This document shows positions 8,381 through 17,701 of a stretch of DNA of 64,000 bases, in pieces. The stretch covers positions 1-64,000 of the forward strand of contig NZ_JAQMUB010000088.1 in assembly GCF_028330965.1 (NCBI RefSeq), given 5' to 3'. The DNA is from Oscillatoria sp. CS-180. GTDB lineage: Bacteria; Cyanobacteriota; Cyanobacteriia; Phormidesmidales; Phormidesmidaceae. A program made the position numbers and the translations under genes. Under the pieces are notes generated by a model, which was given only the letters and a program-made list of their open reading frames with translations, searched no databases and was not told where the DNA came from. Position 1 is the first letter of the stretch. Each line of letters starts with the position of its first letter.

Positions 8381-9790
8381 ATGAATAACTTGTCTTCAAA
8401 GCCTCCTACCGATGCAGATCAAGGAGGGGGTGCGATCGCTCGCTTTTTTGACTTTGCAGCTTTAGGGACAACCTTTCGCACAGAAATCCTGGCGGGAATT
8501 ACGACCTTCGTCACCATGGCCTACATTTTGGTGGTCAATCCAGGTATCTTGTCGGAAGCCATTTTTCTGCAGGAAGGCGGCGATTTATTTGCTGAATTGG
8601 TGGTGGCGACGGGAGTCTCAGCGGCGATCGCCACCCTCATCATGGGTATTGTCGCCAAATATCCCATTGCTCTAGCGCCCGGGATGGGCCTCAACGCATT
8701 TTTTGCCTTCTCAGTTGTCCTCGGTTTGGGAATTGATTGGCGAGTTGCCCTGGCCGCCGTCTTCATTGAAGGACTGATATTCATTGCCCTGACGTTGACC
8801 AACTTACGAGCCGCCATCATTACGGCGATTCCTGAATGTTTGAAACGAGCAACCGCCGTAGGGATCGGCTTGTTCATTGCCTACATTGCGCTCTCCGGCA
8901 ACCCCGATTTTGGCGGAGCAGGTATTATCGTTGCCTCCGAAGCAACTACCACGACTTTAGGCAATTTGGCTCGGCCTGAAACGCTGATGGCGCTGCTGGG
9001 AATCTTGCTGACCTCTGCTTTCATTGCTCGGCGCATTACAGGGGCGCTGCTGTGGGGCATCTTAGCCACTGCTATTCTCGGCTGGCTCACAGGTATTACG
9101 CCTCCACCAACAGGCATTGTCGGCCTGCCCATGTTGCCAGTGGATTTGGTCGGACAGGCATTTGTCGGATTGGGGCAAATTGGCTCAGCAGGCATTGCTA
9201 ATTTCCTAGCGGTTCTCTTTGTGTTCCTCTTCGTTGATTTGTTTGACACTATTGGTACGCTATCCGGCATTGGTGTACAGGCTGGCTACATCCAAGAAGA
9301 CGGGCAGTTACCCAGAGCAAACCAAGCGCTGATGGCTGATGCTGTCGGTACGACAGCGGGTGCTCTGCTGGGCACCTCAACCGTGACGAGCTACATTGAA
9401 TCGGCATCCGGCATCACTGAAGGAGGCCGCTCTGGATTTACAGCGGTCGTCACGGCTATCTGTTTTCTCCTGTCGATTTTCTTCATTCCTCTGCTGTCTG
9501 CTATTCCTGGCTATGCCACGGCTCCAGCGCTAATTATTGTGGGTGTGTTGATGGCTGGCAGCGTCACGGGGATTCGCTGGTCTGATCCGGCAGAGTCGAT
9601 TCCATGCTTTCTGACAATTCTGCTGATGCCGTTGACGTATTCCATTGCAGAAGGACTAGCCGTCGGCTTCATTGCCTATCCCTTAATCAAAACTTTCCAG
9701 GGCAAAGCACAGGAACTGAACTGGGTGATTTGGGTTCTAGCAGCAGTCTTTGTCTTGCGTTTTGTATTGTTAGCGCTAGGAATTGCTTAG
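8381..9790 (+). CDS. NCS2-family purine permease (AzgA/PbuG type)
   Basis: A polytopic inner-membrane transporter of about 469 residues with some 12-13 hydrophobic segments. Diagnostic AzgA/PbuG blocks are TFVTMAYILVVNPGIL, APGMGLNAFFAF, VDLFDTIGTLSG and GTSTVTSYIESASGITEGGRSG. This subfamily imports adenine, guanine or hypoxanthine by proton symport. I prefer ATG 8381 over the in-frame GTG at 8372 because AGG lies eight bases upstream of the ATG. No riboswitch-like fold was seen in the leader (8176-8380), although I did not exclude one. Confidence 0.93.
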   Translation: MNNLSSKPPTDADQGGGAIARFFDFAALGTTFRTEILAGITTFVTMAYILVVNPGILSEAIFLQEGGDLFAELVVATGVSAAIATLIMGIVAKYPIALAPGMGLNAFFAFSVVLGLGIDWRVALAAVFIEGLIFIALTLTNLRAAIITAIPECLKRATAVGIGLFIAYIALSGNPDFGGAGIIVASEATTTTLGNLARPETLMALLGILLTSAFIARRITGALLWGILATAILGWLTGITPPPTGIVGLPMLPVDLVGQAFVGLGQIGSAGIANFLAVLFVFLFVDLFDTIGTLSGIGVQAGYIQEDGQLPRANQALMADAVGTTAGALLGTSTVTSYIESASGITEGGRSGFTAVVTAICFLLSIFFIPLLSAIPGYATAPALIIVGVLMAGSVTGIRWSDPAESIPCFLTILLMPLTYSIAEGLAVGFIAYPLIKTFQGKAQELNWVIWVLAAVFVLRFVLLALGIA

Positions 9791-9952
9791 ACATTTCTCG
9801 TTAAGCGGTTTAATACGTTCGGAGCGTTTACTGGCTTGACAAACTCGCTTGCAGTTTGGAAAGTGTCGTGTGAGCATAACAAAATCCTGACTTGTGTATC
9901 CGTTGTGGCAAAGGCATCGTCAACCCATAAAGTGGTCTCAATAACCGGACTG

Positions 9953-10759
9953 ATGAGTCATCAAGTCGGGTCAGCGTCGCAGCGGATCTACCGAAACAAT
10001 GCTTCTGTATTGAATCGCTACGGACGCTGGTTTTTGATAGCGTGGCTGGCAGCTCTGGCAGATGGCAAAATTTTGCTGGCGATCGCCATTAGCACCCTCA
10101 CCTACCAATTTTTGGCCTCGGGTAACCAGCTTCCCTGGGAAAAATTGGAGTCTTTATATCAACGGCTTTGCCAACGGCTCTCCCGCATGGGACAATCGCC
10201 GCTACTCATTAGCAGCCTGGCATTCGGAACAACCTATTGGTTTGCGGCGGCCTGGTCCCAACTGGGGGGTGGATGGGCCGCTGTGACGTTGCTGAGCTTG
10301 GGTGTCGGCAATGGACTGTTCTTTCTGCGTGAAATCAATGCTCAGGCCAAGGCGTCGACAAAATCTGCTAACGCTTCGCTAGATTCTGTTTCTTCGACGG
10401 ATTCACCACCATTAGAGCCCATGCCGACGGACTGGCACAATTTGTCCTCTGCAAGTCCTTTGCAGCGTCTACTGGCCGTGAGATCGCTCCTTCATGAAGT
10501 TCTCAGCTCCGACAATTCATCCGAATCCTACTTGCCAGGAACCCCTGTCACTGCGCGATCGCATCTGGTCGATTGCTTTCGGATCATGCTGACTCACGAA
10601 TCTGAGCCTTTGGTGCGGGTTGCGCTCATTGAGGCACTCAAGGCCCTTCAGCCCAAACCACAGCTGCCAGCGGGTCAACCGGCCATCCAGCCTCTCAAGT
10701 CCCACAGCATCCAAGCTGAAGTCAATCGCGTGGTGGAATATGTTGAACTGGACGGATAA
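9953..10759 (+). CDS. Cyanobacterial membrane protein with HEAT-like tail, function unknown
   Basis: From ATG 9953 the protein is 268 residues. Residues 20-45 (FLIAWLAALADGKILLAIAISTL) and about 80-125 form hydrophobic helices; a linker rich in Ser and Ala follows; the C-terminal 90 residues (SPLQRLLAVRSLLHEVL, then RIMLTHESEPLVRVALIEALKAL) look like one or two HEAT-type repeats. A TTG at 9836 would add 39 residues that have no membrane or domain character, so I left it out. I do not know a function. The next gene, thyX, lies 130 bases downstream. Confidence 0.7.
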   Translation: MSHQVGSASQRIYRNNASVLNRYGRWFLIAWLAALADGKILLAIAISTLTYQFLASGNQLPWEKLESLYQRLCQRLSRMGQSPLLISSLAFGTTYWFAAAWSQLGGGWAAVTLLSLGVGNGLFFLREINAQAKASTKSANASLDSVSSTDSPPLEPMPTDWHNLSSASPLQRLLAVRSLLHEVLSSDNSSESYLPGTPVTARSHLVDCFRIMLTHESEPLVRVALIEALKALQPKPQLPAGQPAIQPLKSHSIQAEVNRVVEYVELDG

Positions 10760-10888
10760 GCCTTAAGGAATGTAGCGCGTTCTCTGAAGTTGAAACCGGA
10801 TCGGGGTAGCCTAGCAGAGCATTTACCGAGGGGCTGCGATCGCGAGTCCCCTGTCTCTACTGCTTAAGTCGTTCACCTTTCAAGCTTA

Positions 10889-12970
10889 ATGGATCGCTTT
10901 ACCGTTGAGGTCATCTCCCAAACACCGAATCCTCAGCAAACGATATATGCCGCTATGCATCAGGATTACGCCGAGGGTTTCGTCGCCCACGAGCGGGATC
11001 AGTGGCCGAGCGAAGAGAAAGCGGGCGAGGTTGTTATCAAGAGCCTGCTCAAGGGCGGACGTGGCCATTACGGCCCCCTGGAACACCCTCAAATCGTGCT
11101 GAATGTGGGTTGGTTTCCCCACAGCACCATGCAGCAAATTCGGACACATCGCGTCGGCGTCAGCTTCGATGTTCAATGTCTCTCTGGAGACACAGAAATC
11201 ACGTTTGTTCAAGCATCAGGTTCACTTAAAAAAATTCAAATTGCTGAACTATACGACCTTTGGGCTAATGGTGAAAAGGCAGTCCGTGAACGCAAAATAC
11301 GAGGTCGAAACGGGGAACCTCCAGGACTGTACCGACGAGATTGCAAAAAGCGGCTTCGTACCATGCGGCTTCGCGTCCTAAACGAAGAAACAGGATATTT
11401 CGAGACCAGTCACATTCAAGATGTGATGTGCAGTGGAATTCAGCCTGTCTATCGATTGACCTTTGAGGATGGGAGAAGTCTGAATTGTACGACTAACCAT
11501 CATTTGTTGACCCCAAAGGGTTGGCAAACGATGGCAGAGGCCATTGGCTTACAAACTGCACCCAATGGTGAGGTTCTGACAATAGCGCGAGATCGTAGCG
11601 TTATGGCTAACGGTGTCTTTGCTGAAAATGAAGGAGTGTATCGAGATCAAACTTGGTTAACTCGGCAAATCAAACTAGGACTCTCAGCTCAAGAAATTGC
11701 TGATTTGGCTAACTGCTCTGATACGACTGTACGAGATTGGGCCAATCGGTTTGGATTAAAGTTGAATTCAAGGAATACACGGTTCAAGAAAGGGCAAAAA
11801 CCCTGGAATCATAATCCTCATGCCCTATACAGAGACAAAGCGTGGTTAGAAGAGCAGCTTCAACAAGGCCTACATGTTGACGAGATGGCCAAAGCTGCTG
11901 GTTGCTCTGTAGAAGCCATCAAAAAGTGGGTTTATGCGTACGGACTTTCTTTAAATAAGCGTCCGACTCCTTTTCAAAAAGGATTCACGCCCTGGAATAA
12001 GGGTAAACCTGGATATCAGTTAAATCTATCCCCCAGTGACATTGCGAAAAGACGAGAAAATTCGGCTCGCTACACAAAACGAGGGGCCGAGTCGAATTTC
12101 TGGAAGGGTGGGACGTCTGATGAAAGAGAACTAATCGGGGCTTGGACTCGGCAAATAGCTCCACAGGTTCACGAGAAGTTCGATTATATTTGTCAATGCT
12201 GTGGCATTAGGGGTCATGAACTTCATGCCCATCACTTGGTTCCGGTTTTTGCTGATGAATCTTTAGCGTACGAATTTGAGAATTTAGTGAGTCTTTGCAA
12301 AGACTGTCACGAGCAGATTCACCACAAAAATCTTGAAGCAGAATTTGCCGACAACTTTGAGCCCATTACGCAACCAACTCACTGGCACTCAAAGCCAAAA
12401 CCTAAGGGGCGTAAGCTAATGGCCCATCCTCTGAAAGTTATTCGGGTAGACTATCTCGGTCTCCAAATGACTTATGATTTAGAGGTTAAAGATCCTTGGC
12501 ACAACTTTGTTGCGAACGGTTTGGTTGTGCATAACTCTTTTCGCTACACAGGCAGTCGAATTCTGGACGTAATTGATGGAAAGCGAGACATCGAAGAGGT
12601 CTTCTATTTGCGGCCTGTAGGAGCCTATGCCGATCGCCAGGGTAAAAAGTATGACTACACCGCTGAAGAACGCCAGCAGGATCTGGAGTGGTGTCTACAG
12701 GCTTGCCATCGCTATAAAGCTAAGATCGATGCCGGCTTTGCCGAAGAACATGCTCGTGGCCTGATCCCATTTGACGTGCGACAGCATTGGGTGATGTCGG
12801 CCAATCCGCGATCGCTCATGCACCTTCTAGACCTGCGCTGGAAAGCGGACGCTCAGCTAGAAGCGCAGAAAATGTGTGAGGCAATCTGGCCCTGCTTTCA
12901 AGCCTGGGTACCGGCGATCGCGGCCTGGTATGAAGACAACCGCCTCAAGAAAGCACGCCTCGCCCCTTAA
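10889..12970 (+). CDS. thyX: FAD-dependent thymidylate synthase precursor containing an intein
   Basis: ThyX makes dTMP from dUMP using methylenetetrahydrofolate, NADPH and FAD. The 693-residue reading frame holds extein residues 1-96 and 550-693, which join to a normal-sized 240-residue ThyX. The signature is split: IRTHRVGVSFDVQ ends the N-extein and SFRYTGSRIL starts the C-extein, so the insertion lies inside the conserved substrate/FAD-binding motif. The enzyme can only work after protein splicing removes residues 97-549. Other family blocks are visible: GRGHYGPLEHPQ upstream and HWVMSANPRSLMHLLDLR downstream. No thyA is seen in the window. Confidence 0.96.
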   Translation: MDRFTVEVISQTPNPQQTIYAAMHQDYAEGFVAHERDQWPSEEKAGEVVIKSLLKGGRGHYGPLEHPQIVLNVGWFPHSTMQQIRTHRVGVSFDVQCLSGDTEITFVQASGSLKKIQIAELYDLWANGEKAVRERKIRGRNGEPPGLYRRDCKKRLRTMRLRVLNEETGYFETSHIQDVMCSGIQPVYRLTFEDGRSLNCTTNHHLLTPKGWQTMAEAIGLQTAPNGEVLTIARDRSVMANGVFAENEGVYRDQTWLTRQIKLGLSAQEIADLANCSDTTVRDWANRFGLKLNSRNTRFKKGQKPWNHNPHALYRDKAWLEEQLQQGLHVDEMAKAAGCSVEAIKKWVYAYGLSLNKRPTPFQKGFTPWNKGKPGYQLNLSPSDIAKRRENSARYTKRGAESNFWKGGTSDERELIGAWTRQIAPQVHEKFDYICQCCGIRGHELHAHHLVPVFADESLAYEFENLVSLCKDCHEQIHHKNLEAEFADNFEPITQPTHWHSKPKPKGRKLMAHPLKVIRVDYLGLQMTYDLEVKDPWHNFVANGLVVHNSFRYTGSRILDVIDGKRDIEEVFYLRPVGAYADRQGKKYDYTAEERQQDLEWCLQACHRYKAKIDAGFAEEHARGLIPFDVRQHWVMSANPRSLMHLLDLRWKADAQLEAQKMCEAIWPCFQAWVPAIAAWYEDNRLKKARLAP
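11177..12535 (+). mobile_element. ThyX intein with HNH homing endonuclease
   Basis: A 453-residue intein. Block A starts with the nucleophile Cys97 (CLSGDTEI); block B is CTTNHHLLT; the end has TYDLEV...HNFVANG and the final VVHN, followed by Ser as +1 residue. Between the splicing halves are two homologous helix-turn-helix modules (RDQTWLTRQIKLGLSAQEIA and RDKAWLEEQLQQGLHVDEMA), each followed by an FKKGQKPWN or FQKGFTPWNKG segment resembling NUMOD DNA-binding repeats. An HNH nuclease follows with CQCC, HAHHLVP and CKDCHEQIHH. All splicing and nuclease residues appear intact. The base composition is A+T richer than the exteins, which fits horizontal arrival. Confidence 0.95.
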
Positions 12971-12971
12971 T

Positions 12972-13799
12972 TCAAGGCTGAGCATCCGGCGAGAAAACGC
13001 TCTGCATGGCTAGCTCTCCTCCCGATGCTGTAGACGAAGAGATCGGGTCAATCGTGATCACAGCCTGTTGTGACTGGAGGCCGCAAGTAGGTTCAGGCAG
13101 CGACCATTCCACAAGAGCCTCTGTATCAACCGTGAACTGCCCACAATACATCAGGGCGTTTTCGGGGGCATCGAATGCCCAAAAGCGATAAACTTCATCA
13201 TCCGGTAAATCAGGTAGGTTGTGGGCAATTAACACGGCCCTGTTTTCCTGATTAAAGGTGACAACGCTGCCAAAGGTATCAGTCAGCTTTCCAGTCCCTT
13301 CCAAAGCATAAATCGCCTCAGGATTTTGAAGACTCGCAAGAACCGTTTCAGCCTCGTCTTTTTCACGCTGCAATTGCTGAATGGCCGCTTTCAAATCAGT
13401 GAGCTTTTGCTGATTAGCGGTGAGCGATCGCCTCAGCTGATAGTTATTCCAGGACAAGGCAGCGACCAGAGCAGCGGCAGCAATGCCACCCCATTGCAAC
13501 CAATAGCGACGTCTAGGTCGAACCCATGATTGTCCTCCTGCTCGAACAACATCAGGTTCATGCTCTGCAACCTGGATCTCCTGCAATATTCTGGTTTCTA
13601 AATCGACAGGCAGCGGTGCACTTTCCAACGCATAAGGCAATTGTGCAAAAGTTGATTCATAAGCCCGTAGCTCCTCACGCAGTTCAGGTTGCTCTTCTAG
13701 AATTTGATCCAGTTCCGTCTGCTCAGCTTGAGTCAAGTTCCCCAAAGCGTAGCCAGAGAACAAATCATGCCATTTATCGGGAAGGTCTAAACGGGTCAT
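12972..13799 (-). CDS. RskA-type membrane anti-sigma factor
   Basis: A 275-residue single-pass membrane protein. The N-terminal 75 residues (WHDLFSGYALGNLTQAEQ, then ELREELRAYES) form the cytosolic sigma-binding domain, without the HxxxCxxC zinc motif. The membrane helix is WLQWGGIAAAALVAAL near residue 100, followed by a coiled coil and a periplasmic RskA domain (LPDLPDDEVYRFWAF, then ALVEWSLPEP). Such proteins hold the sigma factor until regulated proteolysis. It starts eight bases after the stop of the sigma-factor gene, so the two form a classic sigma/anti-sigma operon. Confidence 0.92.
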   Translation of the reverse strand: MTRLDLPDKWHDLFSGYALGNLTQAEQTELDQILEEQPELREELRAYESTFAQLPYALESAPLPVDLETRILQEIQVAEHEPDVVRAGGQSWVRPRRRYWLQWGGIAAAALVAALSWNNYQLRRSLTANQQKLTDLKAAIQQLQREKDEAETVLASLQNPEAIYALEGTGKLTDTFGSVVTFNQENRAVLIAHNLPDLPDDEVYRFWAFDAPENALMYCGQFTVDTEALVEWSLPEPTCGLQSQQAVITIDPISSSTASGGELAMQSVFSPDAQP

Positions 13800-13807
13800 G
13801 TGGGTCG

Positions 13808-14395
13808 TTAGATAAGATCCTGTAATTTTTGTCTCAGTTTTTTCAAAGCTTGTCGCGAGCGAGTTTTGACTGTCCCCAGAGGAATGTCTAATCGTTGAGC
13901 CGTTTGCGACTGACTCAATCCTTCATAGTAAGCAATTTCCAATATTTCTTGCTCTTGGGGGGAAAGTTGCGATAGAGCAGCCTGAACACGAACAACTTGT
14001 TCTCCGAGAGTGGCTTTCTCCAACGGCACATTGGGAGTAGCCATTGCCATACTATCGGTGTGATACCGCTGCGCTAAACGAGAATGGGCATCGTGCGAGC
14101 GAACTCGATCCAAAGCACGTGATCGAGCGATGACGCCTAAGTAAGTTCCCATGGAACCTCGGGCAGGATTGTAGTGAGGCTTTTGCCAAAATTTGACGAA
14201 AATATCCTGCACTAGGTCTTCTGCCTCTTCCGGCGTTTTTAAGATCCGTAGAGCCAAAGCGTATACCAAACGCCCATAGCGACGGTACACCTCTTGTAAG
14301 GCTTCGACCTGTCCTTCCTGCATCGCCTCCAAAAGAGCAGCATCTCCAGCGTCCGACCATCGGAGCGTTGGGTCAGTCACAGGTTCAGACTGCAT
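13808..14395 (-). CDS. ECF-type RNA polymerase sigma factor
   Basis: Region sigma2 is visible as LLEAMQEGQVEALQEVYRRYG with AEDLVQDIFVKFWQKP, and region sigma4 as ALSQLSPQEQEILEIAYYEGLSQSQTAQRLDIPLGTVKTR. There is no sigma1 or sigma3, so it is an extracytoplasmic-function factor of about 195 residues. I start at ATG 14395 because AAGG precedes it and the protein then begins just before the sigma2 helix. A TTG or other start at 14503 would add 36 residues of unclear value. It is followed by its presumed anti-sigma factor, which probably shares its transcript. The stress signal is unknown. Confidence 0.92.
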   Translation of the reverse strand: MQSEPVTDPTLRWSDAGDAALLEAMQEGQVEALQEVYRRYGRLVYALALRILKTPEEAEDLVQDIFVKFWQKPHYNPARGSMGTYLGVIARSRALDRVRSHDAHSRLAQRYHTDSMAMATPNVPLEKATLGEQVVRVQAALSQLSPQEQEILEIAYYEGLSQSQTAQRLDIPLGTVKTRSRQALKKLRQKLQDLI

Positions 14396-15093
14396 CGATA
14401 CCTTAGAAGGGGGTTTGTCCAAAGCAATTAAACCAAATAGAACTGACACACCCAGTGAAAGTTCGGCAAACTCACGTCGCAGTATGTCACGACTGATTAA
14501 CACACGTGGCCAAAATCTTACAGGATGACGTTAACAGCGCGCTGAAGAAAGCGACAGAAGCCTCTTTCGGAAAAAGCCTCAAGGCACTTCAAGAACTTCA
14601 ATGTTGAATGGTCAGACTATTTATCCAAAATATTGATATCTTTCTTTTTTATCTATTGGCAATAATCTATATTTTCAATTTCTACAGCAAGACAGAATCA
14701 ACACAATCAGAGAAATTTAAAACCGTTTTTGAGCGCCAGTCGTAACTCAAATAGGAAATAGAAAATTCGAGAAAATCTCTCTTAAGGCTTGATCTTTTAT
14801 AGATTGAATTAGGGCTCTTAATCAAAAGATTAAGAGCATTCTTGAAATGGCAACTTTCAATTGAACAGAAAATGCTTTTGATGGGATCACTTGCATTGAA
14901 TGCTTTTTTGAAATTGGTTACCTCAAGACTATAGATCTTTAAGAGCTGATCTCATTGAATTATTTCTATTTTCTATCGATTCTCTTGACTAAAAGATGTT
15001 GATCGTTTTTTGGATGCTTCAGTCTAAGTGTCCACTTTCGATCGCAATCTTTTTAGTATCAACCATTCAAAAGTCCACCGCTAGGAGATAGAA
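14396..15093. other. A+T-rich divergent intergenic region
   Basis: About 700 bases between the divergent sigma-factor and repeat-protein genes. It is conspicuously richer in A+T than its neighbours. The only clear structure is a hairpin at 14814-14837 with 10-bp arms GCTCTTAATC/GATTAAGAGC and an AAAA loop, without a T tract. Promoters for both genes should lie here, but none stands out. Confidence 0.5.
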
Positions 15094-16407
15094 ATGTCAT
15101 TAACAAGTCAAGTACAGTCTGGCGTCACGAGTGTTGGTTTAGATTTGGAGTTGTTGGAAACAGCGGCCAATCTTGTTCTAGCCGGTGTCGAGAATACAGT
15201 TCCTCCCGCATCACCCGACTTTCAAGTCGGGTTTAATATCACCGATGCTTCTGATTTTGTTTATTCACTCAATCCTTTTGCCCCCGTCAGCGGCACTATT
15301 GAACATACCGGCATCTTAAACCTGAGCATTCATGACAACGGCAGTGATACAGAACTGTCGGTTGGCAATTTCTCAATCGGGTTTGATTCCAACCGTGTTT
15401 CAGACAGTAATAGCGGTTTCTTCATCGCCGACACCCTTGACGGCAACGGATTGGAGATTCTCTTTGATATTGGTAATCCTGATTCAGCTACTGTGGAAGC
15501 GCGATCGCTCGATCTTGAAGACGCAGACGTTTTAGTTGCTCCAGAATTTGCAGCCGCACTATCTGCGCTTGAATTAGCGGAGACAGATTTGACTGGAGCT
15601 GACGTTGGGGATGCCAGCATCAATGCCATTAGCACCTTTTTACCAGCAGGGTATTTCAACTTCACTCAATTCTCTCAGTTTCAGCTGTTGGATGAGGGCG
15701 TTACTCTCCCTGATTCACCGGCTGAAATTAACGGCATCCAGTTAGGTCTGTTGTTTGATGAAACGTTCTATCTAGCCGAAAACCCCGACATAGCAGCGGC
15801 AATTCAGTCTGGACAGTTCAGCAATGGATTTAGTCACTTCACGTCAGTCGGTTTGTTGGAAGGTCGCGACCCCAGTATTCTGTTTGATGGGGAGTTTTAC
15901 CTGGCCGAAAATTCTGATGTAGCCATGGCGGTGGCGATGGGAGAGATTGAGAGTGCATTAAGTCACTATCTCTCATCAGGCGTTTTGGAGGGCCGCGATC
16001 CGAGTAGCCTATTTGACGAAAGCGATTACTTGACCGGGAATCCTGATGTTCAAACCGCGATCGCTCAGGGAGTGTTCACGAACGGATTTGACCATTTCTT
16101 AGAGTTTGGTGCTGCGGAAGGAAGGCAACCTAATCTTCTTCTCTTCCAGGAAACTTTCTACCTCTCTGATAATCCAGATGTTGCTCAGGCCGTAACGAAT
16201 GGAGCGTTTACCAGTGGATTTGAGCACTATGTGGTGTTAGGTCAAGGAGAAGGACGCGATCCCAGTAGTCTGTTTGATGAGAGCGTCTATTTGTCTGACA
16301 ATGTAGACGTCACACAGGCTGTTACAGCCGGGGCTTTCAGCAGTGGCTTTGAACATTTTGTCAAATTTGGTCGAGTCGAAGACAGACAAGCGAGTGCAGT
16401 CGTCTAA
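15094..16407 (+). CDS. Repeat protein with five FDE.YL..NPDV units
   Basis: A 437-residue acidic protein preceded by AGGAGATAGAA. Residues 1-215 form a domain with FQVGFNITDASDFVYSLNPF and VGNFSIGFDSNRVSD, recalling the N-terminal domain of cyanobacterial PEP-CTERM and choice-of-anchor proteins. From about 15751 to 16395 there are five repeats of about 42 residues, each of the form LFDE.FYL..NPDVA.A...G.F..GF.HF...G..EGRDPS. These units occur in many secreted bacterial proteins, often with calcium-binding or haemolysin-like repeats. There is no classical signal peptide, no PEP-CTERM anchor and no catalytic domain. It may be exported by a type I system (inference). Confidence 0.8.
   Translation: MSLTSQVQSGVTSVGLDLELLETAANLVLAGVENTVPPASPDFQVGFNITDASDFVYSLNPFAPVSGTIEHTGILNLSIHDNGSDTELSVGNFSIGFDSNRVSDSNSGFFIADTLDGNGLEILFDIGNPDSATVEARSLDLEDADVLVAPEFAAALSALELAETDLTGADVGDASINAISTFLPAGYFNFTQFSQFQLLDEGVTLPDSPAEINGIQLGLLFDETFYLAENPDIAAAIQSGQFSNGFSHFTSVGLLEGRDPSILFDGEFYLAENSDVAMAVAMGEIESALSHYLSSGVLEGRDPSSLFDESDYLTGNPDVQTAIAQGVFTNGFDHFLEFGAAEGRQPNLLLFQETFYLSDNPDVAQAVTNGAFTSGFEHYVVLGQGEGRDPSSLFDESVYLSDNVDVTQAVTAGAFSSGFEHFVKFGRVEDRQASAVV
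15751..16395 (+). repeat. Five tandem protein repeats of about 42 codons
   Basis: Unit starts are marked by LFDETFYL, LFDGEFYL, LFDESDYL, FQETFYL and LFDESVYL, each followed by a ...NPDV or ...NVDV turn and ending in EGRDPS or a variant. The last unit ends in EDRQAS. The DNA units have diverged strongly, so the array is old. Confidence 0.85.
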
Positions 16408-16429
16408 GGCATTTCCAAACAAAAATGGT

Positions 16430-16458
16430 GGCGGACTTGAGACAGTTTCAAGCCCGCC
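16430..16458 (+). terminator. Stem-loop after the repeat-protein gene
   Basis: GGCGGACTTGA and TCAAGCCCGCC form an 11-bp stem with one A-C mismatch and a 7-base loop, 22 bases after the stop codon. It also lies at the 3' side of moeB on the other strand. Confidence 0.55.
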
Positions 16459-16528
16459 ATGCAGTATCGAGATATCCAACCGTACTCTCATTTGGCTTCA
16501 CTGAGTTATCAGAGTGCGGTTTCTGCCT

Positions 16529-17701
16529 CTAATACTGAGGCACTGAAGGATCAACTTCTTTGCTCCACGCCATGATGCCGCCTTTGACGTTAGTACCCTC
16601 AATGCCCTGTTGTTTCAGTAGACCGAGTGCTTTGGCTGATCGCACACCGCCTTTACAGTGCACCACTAGCTCATGTCCGTTAAGGAGCGATCGCACCTTC
16701 TCGACACCTACACCACTTTCAATGTCTGAGAGCGGCACCAAAACAGCGCCAGGAATCTTGGCGATCTCATATTCGTGAGGGTTTCTCACATCCAGCAGCA
16801 GGACTTGATCCGTTTTGGTCTCCATCAACTGCTTGAGATCGGTCACCGTCATCTCAGGGAGCGCGGCCTGAGCTTCAGCTTCCTCGGCTTGGGCTTGGGG
16901 AATGCCACAGAACTGTTCGTAGTCAATCAGTTTCTCGATGACGGGGCGAACCGGATTAGGCCGCAGCTTCAGTTCCCGAAACGTCATATCCATTGAATTG
17001 TAGAGCAGCAGGCGACCGCTTAAAGTGGTGCCTTGACCAATGATGATCTTGACTGTTTCCGTTGCTTGGATAATGCCGATGATGCCTGGCAGGATGCCTA
17101 ATACGCCACCCTCAGCACAGGACGGAACCATTCCGGGTGGTGGGGGTTCGGGATACAGGTCACGATAGTTCGGTCCACCTTCATAGTTGAAAACAGTAGC
17201 CTGTCCTTCAAACCGGAAAATCGAACCGTACACGTTGGGTTTGTTCAACAGCACACACGCATCGTTGACCAGATAGCGGGTGGGAAAATTATCAGTCCCA
17301 TCGACCACAATGTCGTAGGGTTCCATGATGTCTAGCGCATTCTCTGAGGAAATGCGGGTTTCGTAGAGATCAACTTGACAAAACGGGTTGATTTCTAGAA
17401 TACGGTTTTTAGCCGATTCAATCTTGGGCTTACCGACCCAGGAAGTCCCGTGAATAACCTGCCGCTGCAGGTTGGACTTATCCACAATGTCAAAATCGAC
17501 AATGCCAAGCCGTCCAATTCCGGCTGCTGCCAAATAGAGTAATAAAGGGGAACCAAGGCCACCAGTACCGATGCAGAGTACGCTAGCCGCTTTTAGACGT
17601 TTTTGTCCTTCAAGGCCAATCTCAGGCAAGATCAGGTGTCTAGAAAAGCGCTCGTACTCCTCGGGATGCAGTTGTATTTCATCAAGGTTGGGATTGAGCA
17701 T
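16529..17701 (-). CDS. moeB: ThiF/MoeB adenylyltransferase with C-terminal rhodanese domain
   Basis: A 390-residue E1-like enzyme that adenylates the C-terminal glycine of a ubiquitin-like sulphur carrier (MoaD or ThiS type) and can transfer sulphur. Residues 1-265 hold the ThiF fold: ATP-binding GTGGLGSPLLLYLA near 46, DNFPTRYLVND near 138 and the catalytic-cysteine area VPSCAEGGVLG near 194. Residues 285-390 are a rhodanese domain with VVHCKGGVRSA, where Cys is the persulphide site. This is the MoeZ/Uba4 architecture common in cyanobacteria. The zinc-binding CxxC pairs of some homologues are not evident. Monocistronic. Confidence 0.93.
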   Translation of the reverse strand: MLNPNLDEIQLHPEEYERFSRHLILPEIGLEGQKRLKAASVLCIGTGGLGSPLLLYLAAAGIGRLGIVDFDIVDKSNLQRQVIHGTSWVGKPKIESAKNRILEINPFCQVDLYETRISSENALDIMEPYDIVVDGTDNFPTRYLVNDACVLLNKPNVYGSIFRFEGQATVFNYEGGPNYRDLYPEPPPPGMVPSCAEGGVLGILPGIIGIIQATETVKIIIGQGTTLSGRLLLYNSMDMTFRELKLRPNPVRPVIEKLIDYEQFCGIPQAQAEEAEAQAALPEMTVTDLKQLMETKTDQVLLLDVRNPHEYEIAKIPGAVLVPLSDIESGVGVEKVRSLLNGHELVVHCKGGVRSAKALGLLKQQGIEGTNVKGGIMAWSKEVDPSVPQY

